In this document: positions 27,001-35,324 of the stretch, piece after piece | Position numbering within the stretch: the first letter of the stretch is position 1 | How the letters are laid out: the number at the start of each line of letters is the position of its first letter | Assembly (NCBI GenBank): GCA_964389205.1 | Contig: CAYMDH010000001.1 | Coordinates: forward strand, 1 to 64,000 | Direction of reading: 5' to 3' | DNA length: 64,000 nucleotides | From: Leptobacterium sp964389205 | Lineage (GTDB): Bacteria; Bacteroidota; Bacteroidia; Flavobacteriales; Flavobacteriaceae | Translations under genes and position numbers: made by a program | The notes under the pieces: generated by a model | Seen by the model: only the letters and a program-made list of their open reading frames with translations | Databases searched by the model: none | What the model was told of the DNA's origin: nothing

Positions 27001-27161
27001 GAACTCATTTAAGCTTTTTCTATTTGTCGCAATATTGCTTTTTTCAGTCCAGTATTTGTCTTTTTTTTCCTTCTATAGCCCAGCTATGCAACTCAAAAAA
27101 GCCTTCAACTAAACTAAAAACCCCTAATTTTCGCTAAAATCCAAAAAGCTTAAATGAGTTC
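27001..27161. mobile_element. MITE-like palindromic element with 19-bp terminal inverted repeats
   Basis: A perfect 19-bp inverted repeat (arms 27001-27019 and 27143-27161, GAACTCATTTAAGCTTTTT on the left) bounds a 161-bp element. A further hairpin, ATAGC/GCTAT, is centred at 27081, the exact centre of the element. TAT flanks both ends (26998-27000 and 27162-27164), a possible 3-bp target duplication. No transposase is encoded. These features fit a miniature inverted-repeat transposable element. Confidence 0.6.
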
Positions 27162-27216
27162 TATTACAAAAATAAATAATAAGGACATATGATCTATTTT
27201 TAAATGTTGTAAAACA

Positions 27217-27246
27217 AAAAAGCTCCCAATTTAATTGGAAGCTTTT
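27217..27246. terminator. terminator of the short T9SS protein gene
   Basis: AAAAGCTCCCAATT pairs with AATTGGAAGCTTTT with a single internal mismatch. The hairpin has A-rich and T-rich flanks and lies 21 bp beyond the stop codon. Confidence 0.7.
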
Positions 27247-27266
27247 ATATTTTATTTATTGGATGA

Positions 27267-27653
27267 TTATCGAATTACTAATTTCCGAGTAGTCGACTGA
27301 TCTTTTTCAGTTACTTTTAATAAATATATTCCAGGAACAAGAGAAGATACATTTAATGAATTAGAAGTTAAGGTAGTGCCTAAAACTTCATTTCCTAAAA
27401 CATCATAGACTCTTATTTGTTTGGTAAGATTTCTTTTTGATGTAATAGTTACAAATCCATTAGTGACAGGATTTGGATACATCTTAAATCCTTCAATCTC
27501 TTTTTCTTGATCTGAATTAGAAATAGTAATTGCTTTAGCGCGCTCTGCGTTAAAGGTATCAGGTGGGCTGTTATCCTGATAAAAATGTGACCGTCCTAAA
27601 GACAGTTGCACGACTAGTAGGGCAATAATAGTCAGCAAGTAATTTTTTTTCAT
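27267..27653 (-). CDS. very short secreted protein with type IX sorting domain
   Basis: The 128-residue protein has a signal peptide (1-20), about 35 residues of linker, and a C-terminal T9SS type A sorting domain (about 55-128). The domain shows FKMYPNPVTNGFVTI, IRVYDVLGNEVLG, LVPGIYLLKVTE and the ending TTRKLVIR. Apart from the linker it has no cargo domain, unlike most T9SS substrates. The product should be exported through the outer membrane by T9SS, with the domain cleaved or used for surface attachment. It may be a tiny surface peptide or a remnant of a larger gene. Confidence 0.82.
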   Translation of the reverse strand: MKKNYLLTIIALLVVQLSLGRSHFYQDNSPPDTFNAERAKAITISNSDQEKEIEGFKMYPNPVTNGFVTITSKRNLTKQIRVYDVLGNEVLGTTLTSNSLNVSSLVPGIYLLKVTEKDQSTTRKLVIR

Positions 27654-27955
27654 GGCGTACTTAAGTTAAGTTACTAACAAATATAATAATTTTAAGATAC
27701 GCACGTTAGCGGGCTATTGTTTTTTTTGTGAAACAAGGTACTTTTGTTGTGAAACTATTAAAAAGTGATGGTGAACTAAGAAAAAAAGCGAAATCAAATA
27801 TCTGATAAAATGTATTTTTTTGCCGAAGAAATGCATATTCTTGATAAAATGTTCTTTCAGTTACGTATCATCAATAAAGAATTAAACGAACTTTTAATTA
27901 ATAAAAAAGCATCCTACAAGGATGCTTTTTTTATCTGCGATAGAAATTTTTATCT
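27654..27955. other. 302-bp intergenic region with promoter element and direct repeats
   Basis: The stretch holds no convincing gene. It contains TATATTTG on the minus strand (27678-27685), a good -7 box for the short T9SS gene, two direct repeats TTGTGAAAC at 27726 and 27747 (21 bp apart), and a terminator at 27903-27932. Confidence 0.5.
27903..27932. terminator. bidirectional terminator after the surface lipoprotein gene
   Basis: AAAAAGCATCC pairs with GGATGCTTTTT around a five-base loop, followed by a T-run on the + strand and a T-run on the - strand. It lies 24 bp past the lipoprotein stop. Confidence 0.85.
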
Positions 27956-29215
27956 CTAATTATTAGCATTTCCAGTAAATGCAGGATTTCCTCCATCTAC
28001 AGCAATGTTTGAAAAAGTAGTTACTTCGTCAAAAATTAAATTACCAGTAACGATATCATCAATTTCAAAGTGAAATCTTGAACTTCCGTCAATATTGAAT
28101 AAGATATTATCAAACTGAGCAGCAGTACCTCTTCTTAATCTGATAGCATCATCATCTGCAGAAGAGTTAAAAGTTGCATTCATTATAGTTGGATTAGATC
28201 TTGGTAATGCATCGTTATCAGCATTTAAGTTATCCGCTTCAATACAGTGATCAGCACCCGATGGCTGCTCTGCCATAATGTTGTCTAATGTTCCAACAAA
28301 CCCTTCAGCCCAGTCAAATGAATCATCAAAAGCATTTGAAAATAAGTTAGTACCATTTACAGTACCACCAAACCACTCAAAGCCATCGTCTTGACCTTGG
28401 AAAACTTCTAAGAATTCTAAAGTAGTTCCAGATCCAACAGCATAGAATGAAAATCCATTAAATTCTGCTTCAGTGTTTATCTGTGTTCCAGGGTATGCTA
28501 ATATTGTATAACGAATAGATCCAGAATTGTCTGCAGCATCAGTACCTCCATAAGGTAAATCTTCCCCTACATTATCGGCAACTTCTGCGTTACCAACACC
28601 ACCATTTAAATTAATAGGAGCACGTCCCATGATTACAATACCTCCCCATGAACCTGAAGTTTGTGTAGAAGAACTAAATATTACTGGGTCACCAGCAGTA
28701 CCTTGAGTGTTTAAAGTACCTCCTTGATTTACAACAATTACATCTGCAGCAGTGACATCTCCATTTACTGTAGCATTGTTTGTAGAATCTGAGAATAAGA
28801 AAGTACCTGCAGGTATTGTTAAGCTAGCCCCATCTCTTACAAATACAGCTCCAACTATTTCGTAAACTTCAGCAGCATCTAACGTTACATCTGTAGTAAT
28901 TTCACCCATAAGTGTTTGTGTAGCTGTAAAGTTAGTTGGTAATACAGTTCCAGAATTAGTAGCTGTAAATGCAAACTGATCTTCATCTGCTCCAACAGCA
29001 TCTGGATTAAGCGCTAATCTACTTTCAAAAACACCTATGGTACCTTCTGTCCAATCTCCTGTATTAGAGTCAAATTCAACTTCAGTAGGCACGTTACCGT
29101 CACCATCACCATCACCATCACCACCGTCACCAATTGGATCAATAATTGGATCATCATCACTACTACATGCAGCAAATCCTAATAAAATAAAGCTAAGTAA
29201 AAATATTTTTTTCAT
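27956..29215 (-). CDS. surface lipoprotein with beta-helix-like repeats, partner of TonB receptor
   Basis: The 419-residue protein has an SPII signal with lipidated Cys17 followed by SSDDD, an acidic lipoprotein export signal that predicts surface exposure. A Gly-Asp linker (DGGDGDGDGDG, about 29-40) follows. The rest is rich in short hydrophobic strands and turns (LTIPAGTFLF, GSWGGIVIMGRAPIN, DDGFEWFGGTVNG), suggesting a parallel beta-helix. It lies just downstream of the TonB receptor gene on the same strand, but has its own promoter and an array of 11-bp repeats. It may capture the ligand imported by the receptor. Confidence 0.78.
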   Translation of the reverse strand: MKKIFLLSFILLGFAACSSDDDPIIDPIGDGGDGDGDGDGNVPTEVEFDSNTGDWTEGTIGVFESRLALNPDAVGADEDQFAFTATNSGTVLPTNFTATQTLMGEITTDVTLDAAEVYEIVGAVFVRDGASLTIPAGTFLFSDSTNNATVNGDVTAADVIVVNQGGTLNTQGTAGDPVIFSSSTQTSGSWGGIVIMGRAPINLNGGVGNAEVADNVGEDLPYGGTDAADNSGSIRYTILAYPGTQINTEAEFNGFSFYAVGSGTTLEFLEVFQGQDDGFEWFGGTVNGTNLFSNAFDDSFDWAEGFVGTLDNIMAEQPSGADHCIEADNLNADNDALPRSNPTIMNATFNSSADDDAIRLRRGTAAQFDNILFNIDGSSRFHFEIDDIVTGNLIFDEVTTFSNIAVDGGNPAFTGNANN

Positions 29216-29262
29216 TTTTTTAAGTTTGTTTTAATATTACTTTTTGAGTTTAAAACTTTTGT

Positions 29263-29351
29263 CAAAAGTAATTTCATCTCTTTTTAAACACGTTAGTAAA
29301 ATGTTATGAAAACATTTTGATTACTTAAGTTTTAAGTTAAAAAAACGTTTC
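29263..29351 (-). promoter_or_regulatory. promoter with six 11-bp-spaced direct repeats (Pho-box-like)
   Basis: A -7 element TACTTTTG (minus strand, 29263-29270) is preceded by an array. On the + strand ACGTTAG (29290), ATGTTAT (29301), ACATTTT (29312), ACTTAAG (29323), AAGTTAA (29334) and ACGTTTC (29345) start exactly 11 bp apart. Read on the coding strand the best units are of the (T)TAACAT type. The array starts 20 bp from the -7 box, the same distance as at the TonB receptor gene. Confidence 0.6.
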
Positions 29352-29359
29352 GTAATTAT

Positions 29360-32143
29360 TTAAAATTTGTAACTAAAAGAAACTGATGCAGAAGTACCTA
29401 TCTGATAGGATACTTCGCTCACATTTCTATCTTGTCCCGGATTAGAATCTATAATAGAACGCTCGTAAGTATCATCTAAAATATTGTTTAATTTAAACGA
29501 TGCTTCTATATGACTACCAATCTTATTGGTCCAAATGAAAGACAGATTGTTAAATGGCTGCTCAAATTCATCTTCATATTGTACAGAACCAGTACCAGAA
29601 CCTACACCAGAAATACGCTCGCTAAAGGTGTTAAATAAAAGTGTGAATCTACTTTTATAACCTTTACCAAAGTTTACATCGTAGTTAACATCTGCATTTA
29701 ATAGAAAATCTGAAGCTCCTTGTAACTTTCTTGTATTGTTTGTAAGATTTAGTTGTTGCTGTAATTCATCAGATACAGTTACTTCAGAATCCATTAAGGT
29801 AACATTAGCTCCAAAAGAGAAGTTATCTAATTTTTCATTTTTCAAGATGTATCCTAACGTAGTTTGGAATTCAAATTCTACCCCATATAAAACAGCTTCA
29901 TCTGTATTATCAAAAACAGTTCTGATAAATGACCCGCTATCTTCAATTAAACGCTCAATTGGATTATCGATAAATTTTGTAAATAAGTTAACACTAAATA
30001 AACTCTTGCTGTTTGGGAAAATTTCATATTTCAAATCTAAATTGAAGTTGTCTGAATTCTCAATATCTGTATTTCCTTGTATTAAATCTCCTAAAGAGTT
30101 TTGTCTTGTAATAGGAACAATTTCAATATTTTTAGGACGAGTATATGTCTGGCTTCCTGCCAATCTTAAATTAGATTTATCATTTAACTGATACTTAATG
30201 TTAAATGATGGGAGGAAGAAAAATTCGTCAAATTCAAAAGGAGATTGTAGTGCATCTTCTCCAACATTTCTGGTAAAACTTTCTAAACGTACTCCAAATA
30301 GTGCGCTAAATTTGTCATTAAAATTAAGGTTATAAGAAGCATTTCCTGCAAAAATAGTAGTCTCTATATCTAAGAAAGGAGTATCAGGAAGTTCTACAAT
30401 ATTGGTAGTATTTCCAGGTGCTAAAAATGCCTCGTTTAAGCTAGAGTCTATATTGTTAGGGTCTATATCTATAGCTCCAATACCGTTTAGATTAATTAAT
30501 GCAAATCTGTTAAATACATCTAAACGCTCATTATTAAAATCTAAACCAACGCGAAAACGATCTTTATTTTCACTTCTGCTACTAGGAATGTCTAATTCGT
30601 ATGAAGTAGTGGCAGCGTAGTTGTCATTATCTGTATTTAAAAAGAATCTAAACAATCTTCCTGAGTTGGTTGCAAATACAAAACCATCTTCTTGTTCTTC
30701 TAAAGTAACTACTGTATTGTCTGGTTGTTCGTAATCTGAAAAACCATAAGTAGCACCATAATTTAATCTACTGTTTTCGTTAAATTTATAAGTACCTACT
30801 ACTTGTAATTGATGTAAAATAGATTGAACAAATTTAGATTCTACTCCTTGTAAATTACCTCCAACTTCAGAAAAACGACCAAAATTATCATTTACATTAT
30901 TGCTGGTACTTTTTACAAAAAGATAGTTGAAATCTATATTGTTTTTTTGAGAACGATTAAATAAAGAAAACAATAAACTTGAATTGGTGTTAAATGCAAA
31001 GCTATTACCTCTATTAATAGTTCTTATTAATTGCCCTTGCGGATTTCTTAAAAAGCTTTCTCCTATGTTAGAATCAAATGAATTCCCATAATTAACTCCT
31101 ACGTAGTAAGCGGTTTTACTTGCCTTGTCTACATTATTAGAAATAATGCCAGCATTAGAAATGCTTATTCCAGATGAAATTGGTGCAGTGATAACTTCTA
31201 CATCAAGATCAGATTCAAAAGCATTTACTGCATCTTGACCAGAAGCAGTAAATAAATCCCCCGACCCTGCATTGCCATTGCTCAATTCATTAGGGATAGC
31301 TCGATCGTTTACACCTCCAAAACCTAACAGATTTAAATTTCCGCCTTCTTCGTCAGTAAGAAAATCATTGCTAACCGATTGGAAATTAAGACCTACACTA
31401 AAACCTATTTTAGTAAAAGAACTTATAGGAATTTCTTTGGTGTCAACATTAAAGGTTGCTCCTGCAAAATCTCCGTAAAGATCTGTATAAAATATTTTAT
31501 TTACATCAATTTTAGATACAATTGAAGAGTTAAACAATCCTAAATCTGGGATTTTAGTTTCCCAGTTTACCGGTGAAATAGGTAAATTATTTACTGTTAA
31601 ATAATTATAACGCTCATCTAAACCTCTAACTACTATCCCTCTGGAAGCAACTTTAGAAACTCCTGATGCTTTGGTAACAGCATCTTCTACATTACTAATC
31701 CCTTTAAAAGATAATTCTTGTGCTCCAATAGATGTTTGAAATTCTATGGCGTTTTTTTGATCTAATAACAAAGCTACTGCAGATTCTCTGGAAACCGTAG
31801 TTGTAATAACAACTTCATCCAAAGCTTGTGCATCTTGCCCCAAGCCTGTATTTATTTCTGTTACTTTATTGGCCTCTACTTTAACGTTAGGAATTTCTAG
31901 AGTTTTGTATCCAATAAAACTAATTACAAGTGTATACGTTCCTGGATCTACATTTTCTATTGAAAATAATCCATCGATGTCACTCGTAGTTCCTTTTGTT
32001 GTCCCTTTTATTAGAACATTTGCAAATGGAAGTGGGTCATTGTTGAGTTCTTTGTCGGTAATTTTTCCAACAATACTTCCTTTTTCTTGAGAAAACACTA
32101 GCGATGAAACCATGATCATCGATAGAAAAAATAACTTCTTCAT
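29360..32143 (-). CDS. TonB-dependent outer-membrane receptor with carboxypeptidase-like N-terminal domain
   Basis: The protein has 927 residues from ATG 32143 (MKKLFFLSMIMVSSLVFSQ); an upstream in-frame ATG would spoil the signal peptide. A carboxypeptidase-D-like regulatory domain (about 22-100: GSIVGKITD, GTTSDIDGLFSIENV, GYKTLEIP) is followed by a plug domain (about 115-220) and a 22-strand barrel ending in the aromatic SFSYKF. It should import a ligand with TonB/ExbBD energy. It neighbours a PhoB/PhoR-like system, and both it and the downstream lipoprotein carry Pho-box-like arrays. The substrate may therefore be a phosphorus compound; this is inference. Confidence 0.93.
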   Translation of the reverse strand: MKKLFFLSMIMVSSLVFSQEKGSIVGKITDKELNNDPLPFANVLIKGTTKGTTSDIDGLFSIENVDPGTYTLVISFIGYKTLEIPNVKVEANKVTEINTGLGQDAQALDEVVITTTVSRESAVALLLDQKNAIEFQTSIGAQELSFKGISNVEDAVTKASGVSKVASRGIVVRGLDERYNYLTVNNLPISPVNWETKIPDLGLFNSSIVSKIDVNKIFYTDLYGDFAGATFNVDTKEIPISSFTKIGFSVGLNFQSVSNDFLTDEEGGNLNLLGFGGVNDRAIPNELSNGNAGSGDLFTASGQDAVNAFESDLDVEVITAPISSGISISNAGIISNNVDKASKTAYYVGVNYGNSFDSNIGESFLRNPQGQLIRTINRGNSFAFNTNSSLLFSLFNRSQKNNIDFNYLFVKSTSNNVNDNFGRFSEVGGNLQGVESKFVQSILHQLQVVGTYKFNENSRLNYGATYGFSDYEQPDNTVVTLEEQEDGFVFATNSGRLFRFFLNTDNDNYAATTSYELDIPSSRSENKDRFRVGLDFNNERLDVFNRFALINLNGIGAIDIDPNNIDSSLNEAFLAPGNTTNIVELPDTPFLDIETTIFAGNASYNLNFNDKFSALFGVRLESFTRNVGEDALQSPFEFDEFFFLPSFNIKYQLNDKSNLRLAGSQTYTRPKNIEIVPITRQNSLGDLIQGNTDIENSDNFNLDLKYEIFPNSKSLFSVNLFTKFIDNPIERLIEDSGSFIRTVFDNTDEAVLYGVEFEFQTTLGYILKNEKLDNFSFGANVTLMDSEVTVSDELQQQLNLTNNTRKLQGASDFLLNADVNYDVNFGKGYKSRFTLLFNTFSERISGVGSGTGSVQYEDEFEQPFNNLSFIWTNKIGSHIEASFKLNNILDDTYERSIIDSNPGQDRNVSEVSYQIGTSASVSFSYKF

Positions 32144-32173
32144 ATATATGTTATAAGTGTTTAAAAAACAGTG

Positions 32174-32251
32174 CAAATTAACGGGGAGACTTTAAATTAG
32201 ATGTTACTTATACGTTAAACCTTGGTAAGTTCAATGTTACCCTTATGTTAC
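32174..32251. promoter_or_regulatory. shared promoter region with 11-bp-spaced direct repeats (Pho-box-like)
   Basis: ATGTTAC (32201), ACGTTAA (32212), a degenerate unit (32223), ATGTTAC (32234) and ATGTTAC (32245) lie exactly 11 bp apart on the + strand. ATGTTAA at 32264 is out of phase. On the minus strand TTAATTTG (32174-32181), close to the -7 consensus, lies 20 bp from the array and would serve the TonB receptor. The array also lies upstream of the response-regulator promoter. Confidence 0.6.
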
Positions 32252-32274
32252 GATATTAAATCAATGTTAAGTCC

Positions 32275-32304
32275 TTTTATTATTTAATATTATCTTTACT
32301 TTTG
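32275..32304 (+). promoter_or_regulatory. promoter of the response regulator gene
   Basis: TTTT (32275-32278), an 18-bp spacer and TACTTTTG (32297-32304) match the Bacteroidota consensus, 27 bp before the ATG. Confidence 0.6.
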
Positions 32305-32330
32305 AGCAACCAATTAGAACTTTAAACAAG

Positions 32331-33011
32331 ATGAAAAAAAAGGATATTAAAATCCTTCTGGTTGACGATGAACCAGATATACTAGAGATTGTAGGGTACA
32401 ATTTAAGCTCTGAAGGATATCGAGTTTCTAAAGCCAAAAATGGAGTAGAAGGAGTTGCGAAAGCTAAGAAAGAGCTGCCACACCTTATTATACTTGACGT
32501 AATGATGCCAGAAATGGATGGGATAGAAGCATGTGAGCAAATTCGAAAAATCCCTGAACTGAGTAATGTTATCATTACATTTTTAACAGCCAGAGGAGAA
32601 GATTATTCTCAAGTGGCAGGTTTTGATGCAGGGGCAGATGATTATATTACAAAACCAATCAAGCCCAAAGTACTCCTTAGTAAGGTTAAGGCATTATTAA
32701 GAAGACTTAAAGAAGAAGAAGCTGCTACTATTAATAAAGTTGGAGATATTGAGATTAATCGAGATGAGTACAAAATAGTTCAACGAGGAAAAGAGATTAT
32801 TTTACCTCGAAAAGAATTTGAATTATTATCTTTATTGGCCTCCAGACCAGGTAAAGTGTTTAAAAGAGAAGAGATCTTAGATAAAGTATGGGGTAATGAA
32901 GTTATTGTAGGCGGAAGAACCATTGATGTCCATATTAGAAAACTAAGAGAAAAAATAGGAGATGATCACTTTAAAACGGTTAAGGGAGTAGGATATAAGT
33001 TTGTACTCTAA
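32331..33011 (+). CDS. OmpR/PhoB-family response regulator
   Basis: The 226-residue protein has a receiver domain with phospho-acceptor Asp56 (IILDVMMPEMDG), acidic pocket VDDEP and the switch region ITFLTARGED plus ITKPIKPKVL. A PhoB-type winged-helix DNA-binding domain follows (about 128-226: LPRKEFELLSLLASRPGKVF, GGRTIDVHIRKLREKIG, VKGVGYKF). It is followed 11 bp later by its histidine kinase. Pho-box-like arrays with 11-bp repeats in its own upstream region and before the lipoprotein gene fit tandem binding by this family. It probably controls the TonB receptor/lipoprotein pair. Confidence 0.95.
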   Translation: MKKKDIKILLVDDEPDILEIVGYNLSSEGYRVSKAKNGVEGVAKAKKELPHLIILDVMMPEMDGIEACEQIRKIPELSNVIITFLTARGEDYSQVAGFDAGADDYITKPIKPKVLLSKVKALLRRLKEEEAATINKVGDIEINRDEYKIVQRGKEIILPRKEFELLSLLASRPGKVFKREEILDKVWGNEVIVGGRTIDVHIRKLREKIGDDHFKTVKGVGYKFVL

Positions 33012-33022
33012 ATTACTAAAAC

Positions 33023-34054
33023 TTGAAGAAATCATATAAATTTTCATTTCGTTCTTCACTCTATATTTCAGTGCTTTCAACGTCATGCATAGCACTTTTA
33101 ATGTATTTTTTTTCGGAATTTAACCTGGCTCTTGTTATTACTTTTGCTATTACCACTTGTGTTATTTCTTTTCTTTTGCTTCAATACAGAGTAGAGCGAT
33201 TTATCTACAGAAGAGTAAAAAAAATCTATGATGATGTTTCATTATTAGAATCTGCTACATTTCAAAATCAACCTATTACTACGAGTATGTCTATGCTAAC
33301 TAAAGAAATAGAGAAGATAGCTAAAGACAAAAAGTTAGAGTTTGAAACCTTAGAAATTAGAGAAGCTTACAGAAAAGAGTTTATGGGAAATGTATCTCAT
33401 GAACTTAAAACACCACTTTTTACTGTACAAGGTTACATTTTAACCTTGTTGGATGGGGCGATGAATAATAAAGAGCTAAGAAAAAAATATTTACAACGGG
33501 CAGAGAAAGGAGTAGACAGGCTTATATATATAGTAAAAGACTTAGATATGATTACCAAATTAGAGATTGGTGATTTAATTCTTGAAAAAGAAAGTTTTGA
33601 TATTGTTGAGTTGATAAGCAATGTATTTGATATGTTTGAAATGAAGGCGAATAAAAAAAACATAACGCTTACATTTGATATGGAATATAAAGAACCTATC
33701 AAGGTAATTGCTGATAAAGAACGTATTCAACAAGTCTTAACAAATCTAATAGTAAACTCTATTAAATATGGAAAAGAAGGAGGAACTACTGAAATTAGTA
33801 TCGAAAATCTTATTAAAAATAAAGTAATTGTTCGTATTACAGACAATGGAGAAGGGATTGAAGAAGAAAATATTCCTCGTTTATTTGAACGTTTTTATAG
33901 AGTTGATAAAAGTGGAAATCGAAAAGAAGGAGGTTCTGGGTTAGGGCTATCTATAGTAAAGCATATTATTGAAGCGCATAATGAAAAAATTTATGTAGAA
34001 AGTGTTTTTGAAGTAGGTTCTGAGTTTTCATTTACTTTGGAAAAGATGGAATAA
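33023..34054 (+). CDS. PhoR-like sensor histidine kinase
   Basis: The 343-residue protein starts with TTG, 11 bp after the regulator stop; this start retains both N-terminal membrane helices (about 11-29 and 32-52). A short linker leads to the HisKA domain with phospho-acceptor His126 in GNVSHELKTPL. The HATPase_c domain has N-box VLTNLIVNSIKYG, G1 TDNGEGIEEE, F-box PRLFERFYRVD and G2 GGSGLGLSIVK. There is no sizeable periplasmic sensor, as in PhoR-type kinases that read membrane partners. Its 3' end overlaps the convergent glycosyltransferase gene by 27 bp. Confidence 0.94.
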   Translation: MKKSYKFSFRSSLYISVLSTSCIALLMYFFSEFNLALVITFAITTCVISFLLLQYRVERFIYRRVKKIYDDVSLLESATFQNQPITTSMSMLTKEIEKIAKDKKLEFETLEIREAYRKEFMGNVSHELKTPLFTVQGYILTLLDGAMNNKELRKKYLQRAEKGVDRLIYIVKDLDMITKLEIGDLILEKESFDIVELISNVFDMFEMKANKKNITLTFDMEYKEPIKVIADKERIQQVLTNLIVNSIKYGKEGGTTEISIENLIKNKVIVRITDNGEGIEEENIPRLFERFYRVDKSGNRKEGGSGLGLSIVKHIIEAHNEKIYVESVFEVGSEFSFTLEKME

Positions 34055-35089
34055 ATCTTTAAAATCTGATTTATTGGAAAAACCATTAAACCCTCTATAA
34101 TTAGTAACCTTTTCTAGATCTTGTATTGTAAACTCATCTTGCGTAGCAAAAGGAATGATTCCTTTTTTCATAAGGCGTTTTGCAAGATATTCTTGTTCAT
34201 ATTGACCTGGGGTTGGTATAAAAAAAGCTTTCTTCTCGAGCTTTGCTAAATCCATAATAGTTGTATATCCAGATCTCGATAATACAATGTTACTTTCATT
34301 AAAAGCAATTTCAAGATCTTTAGAATTCATAAAATTATAAAAGACAATATTATCTTTTCGATTAATAACTTGTGAGGTTTCAACTTTTCCTTTCACAAAA
34401 AGAATAGTTCCTTTGAAATGAGCGAGTTCTACAATTAGCTTTTCTTCTAAAAAAGTTCTCTGCGGCTCAGGTCCAGATAATATAACCATTAGATCATTTT
34501 TTTTAGGTAAATCTATTTTCGACAACCTACTTAAAGGACCAATGTATTTTATAGCAGGAGTAGTATGTTTTAAGTGCCCTAATTTGCCAGTTAAATTAGG
34601 TTTTCCTTCAGTATCTGGAACCCAGCATTCGTCAAACTTTTTGATAATAGATTGATGCATTTTAGAGCTTAACCAAGTAGTGTTACCGGTTAATACGTTT
34701 AATTGGTGTGTAATAAATACACAAGGAATTTTTTTGTGATAAATACCGAAACGATTATCAGAAATGATTCCATCAATACGAGTATCTTTAATTAATTTGT
34801 TTATTAGTTTTTTCTCCTTATTAATTGCTTTTAGCATTTTTGGAGTATCGAGGAGTATTTTTCGCTTAAAATTCTTTCCTTTCTTAGCATATTTAATATC
34901 ATAAGAAGGCAAATCAATGGTCTCTAATTCAGGAAATTCTTTTTTGAGTAATGTTAATGCAATTCCATCAGAGGCTAAAATGGGCTCAAAACTTTGCGTT
35001 ATAAGTGCTTTTATTATTGGAATACATCTTGTTGCATGACCAAGCCCCCAGTTTAAAGGGGCAATTAATATTCTTTTTTTTTTAAACAT
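34028..35089 (-). CDS. GT28/MurG-like glycosyltransferase
   Basis: The protein has 353 residues from ATG 35089 (MFKKKRILIAPLNWGLGHATR). It has the GT-B fold of the MurG family: the N-terminal PLNWGLGHATRCIPII with G-L-G-H, and the C-terminal donor-site SRSGYTTIMDLAKLEKKAFFIPTPGQYEQEYLAKRL. It probably uses a nucleotide-sugar at the inner membrane face; the acceptor is unknown. An in-frame start 15 codons upstream (35134) adds unrelated residues and is not preferred. It is a single gene, convergent with the kinase gene. Confidence 0.85.
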   Translation of the reverse strand: MFKKKRILIAPLNWGLGHATRCIPIIKALITQSFEPILASDGIALTLLKKEFPELETIDLPSYDIKYAKKGKNFKRKILLDTPKMLKAINKEKKLINKLIKDTRIDGIISDNRFGIYHKKIPCVFITHQLNVLTGNTTWLSSKMHQSIIKKFDECWVPDTEGKPNLTGKLGHLKHTTPAIKYIGPLSRLSKIDLPKKNDLMVILSGPEPQRTFLEEKLIVELAHFKGTILFVKGKVETSQVINRKDNIVFYNFMNSKDLEIAFNESNIVLSRSGYTTIMDLAKLEKKAFFIPTPGQYEQEYLAKRLMKKGIIPFATQDEFTIQDLEKVTNYRGFNGFSNKSDFKDLFHLFQSK

Positions 35090-35141
35090 AATAACAAAGA
35101 TAAGTACATTTTTATGTGCTAATTCCATTTGCAACTTGCAT

Positions 35142-35264
35142 TTACCGTAATAAAACGACCTTTTTTCCTTTCCTCATCATTTAAAAAAGAAAACGTAGCT
35201 AAGGCTATGTTTGATTTTTTTTTACTCGAATAAAGAAAAAAATTATCATTTTCTTTTACGATAA
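35142..35264. repeat. long imperfect palindrome (possible repeat element)
   Basis: The gap before trmB holds an imperfect inverted repeat of about 120 bp. The outer arms are TTACCGTAA (35142) and TTACGATAA (35256). The middle arms are T-rich on the left and A-rich on the right. The centre is GTAGCTAAGGCTATG (35195-35209). The fold is symmetric about roughly 35203. It has no coding content and resembles a dispersed palindromic element, though copy number cannot be judged here. Confidence 0.45.
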
Positions 35265-35324
35265 ATTCAAATCATAAATGGTATAAAGATTTCCTTAATT
35301 TTGCTAAAAATTTAAATAATTGTT

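Noticed and set aside
26870..27112. Open frame of 80 codons on the + strand crossing the palindromic element
   Set aside because: It overlaps the LuxE-like gene antisense and ends in the repeat element; the composition is low-complexity and there is no start signal.
29095..29133. Hexanucleotide repeat CCATCA-type near the start of the lipoprotein gene
   Set aside because: It encodes the Gly-Asp linker and is in frame, so it is explained as coding; phase variation is possible but a unit change of 6 bp would not shift the frame.
29736..30191. 151-codon + strand frame inside the TonB receptor gene
   Set aside because: Antisense shadow of a conserved receptor; no promoter or homology.
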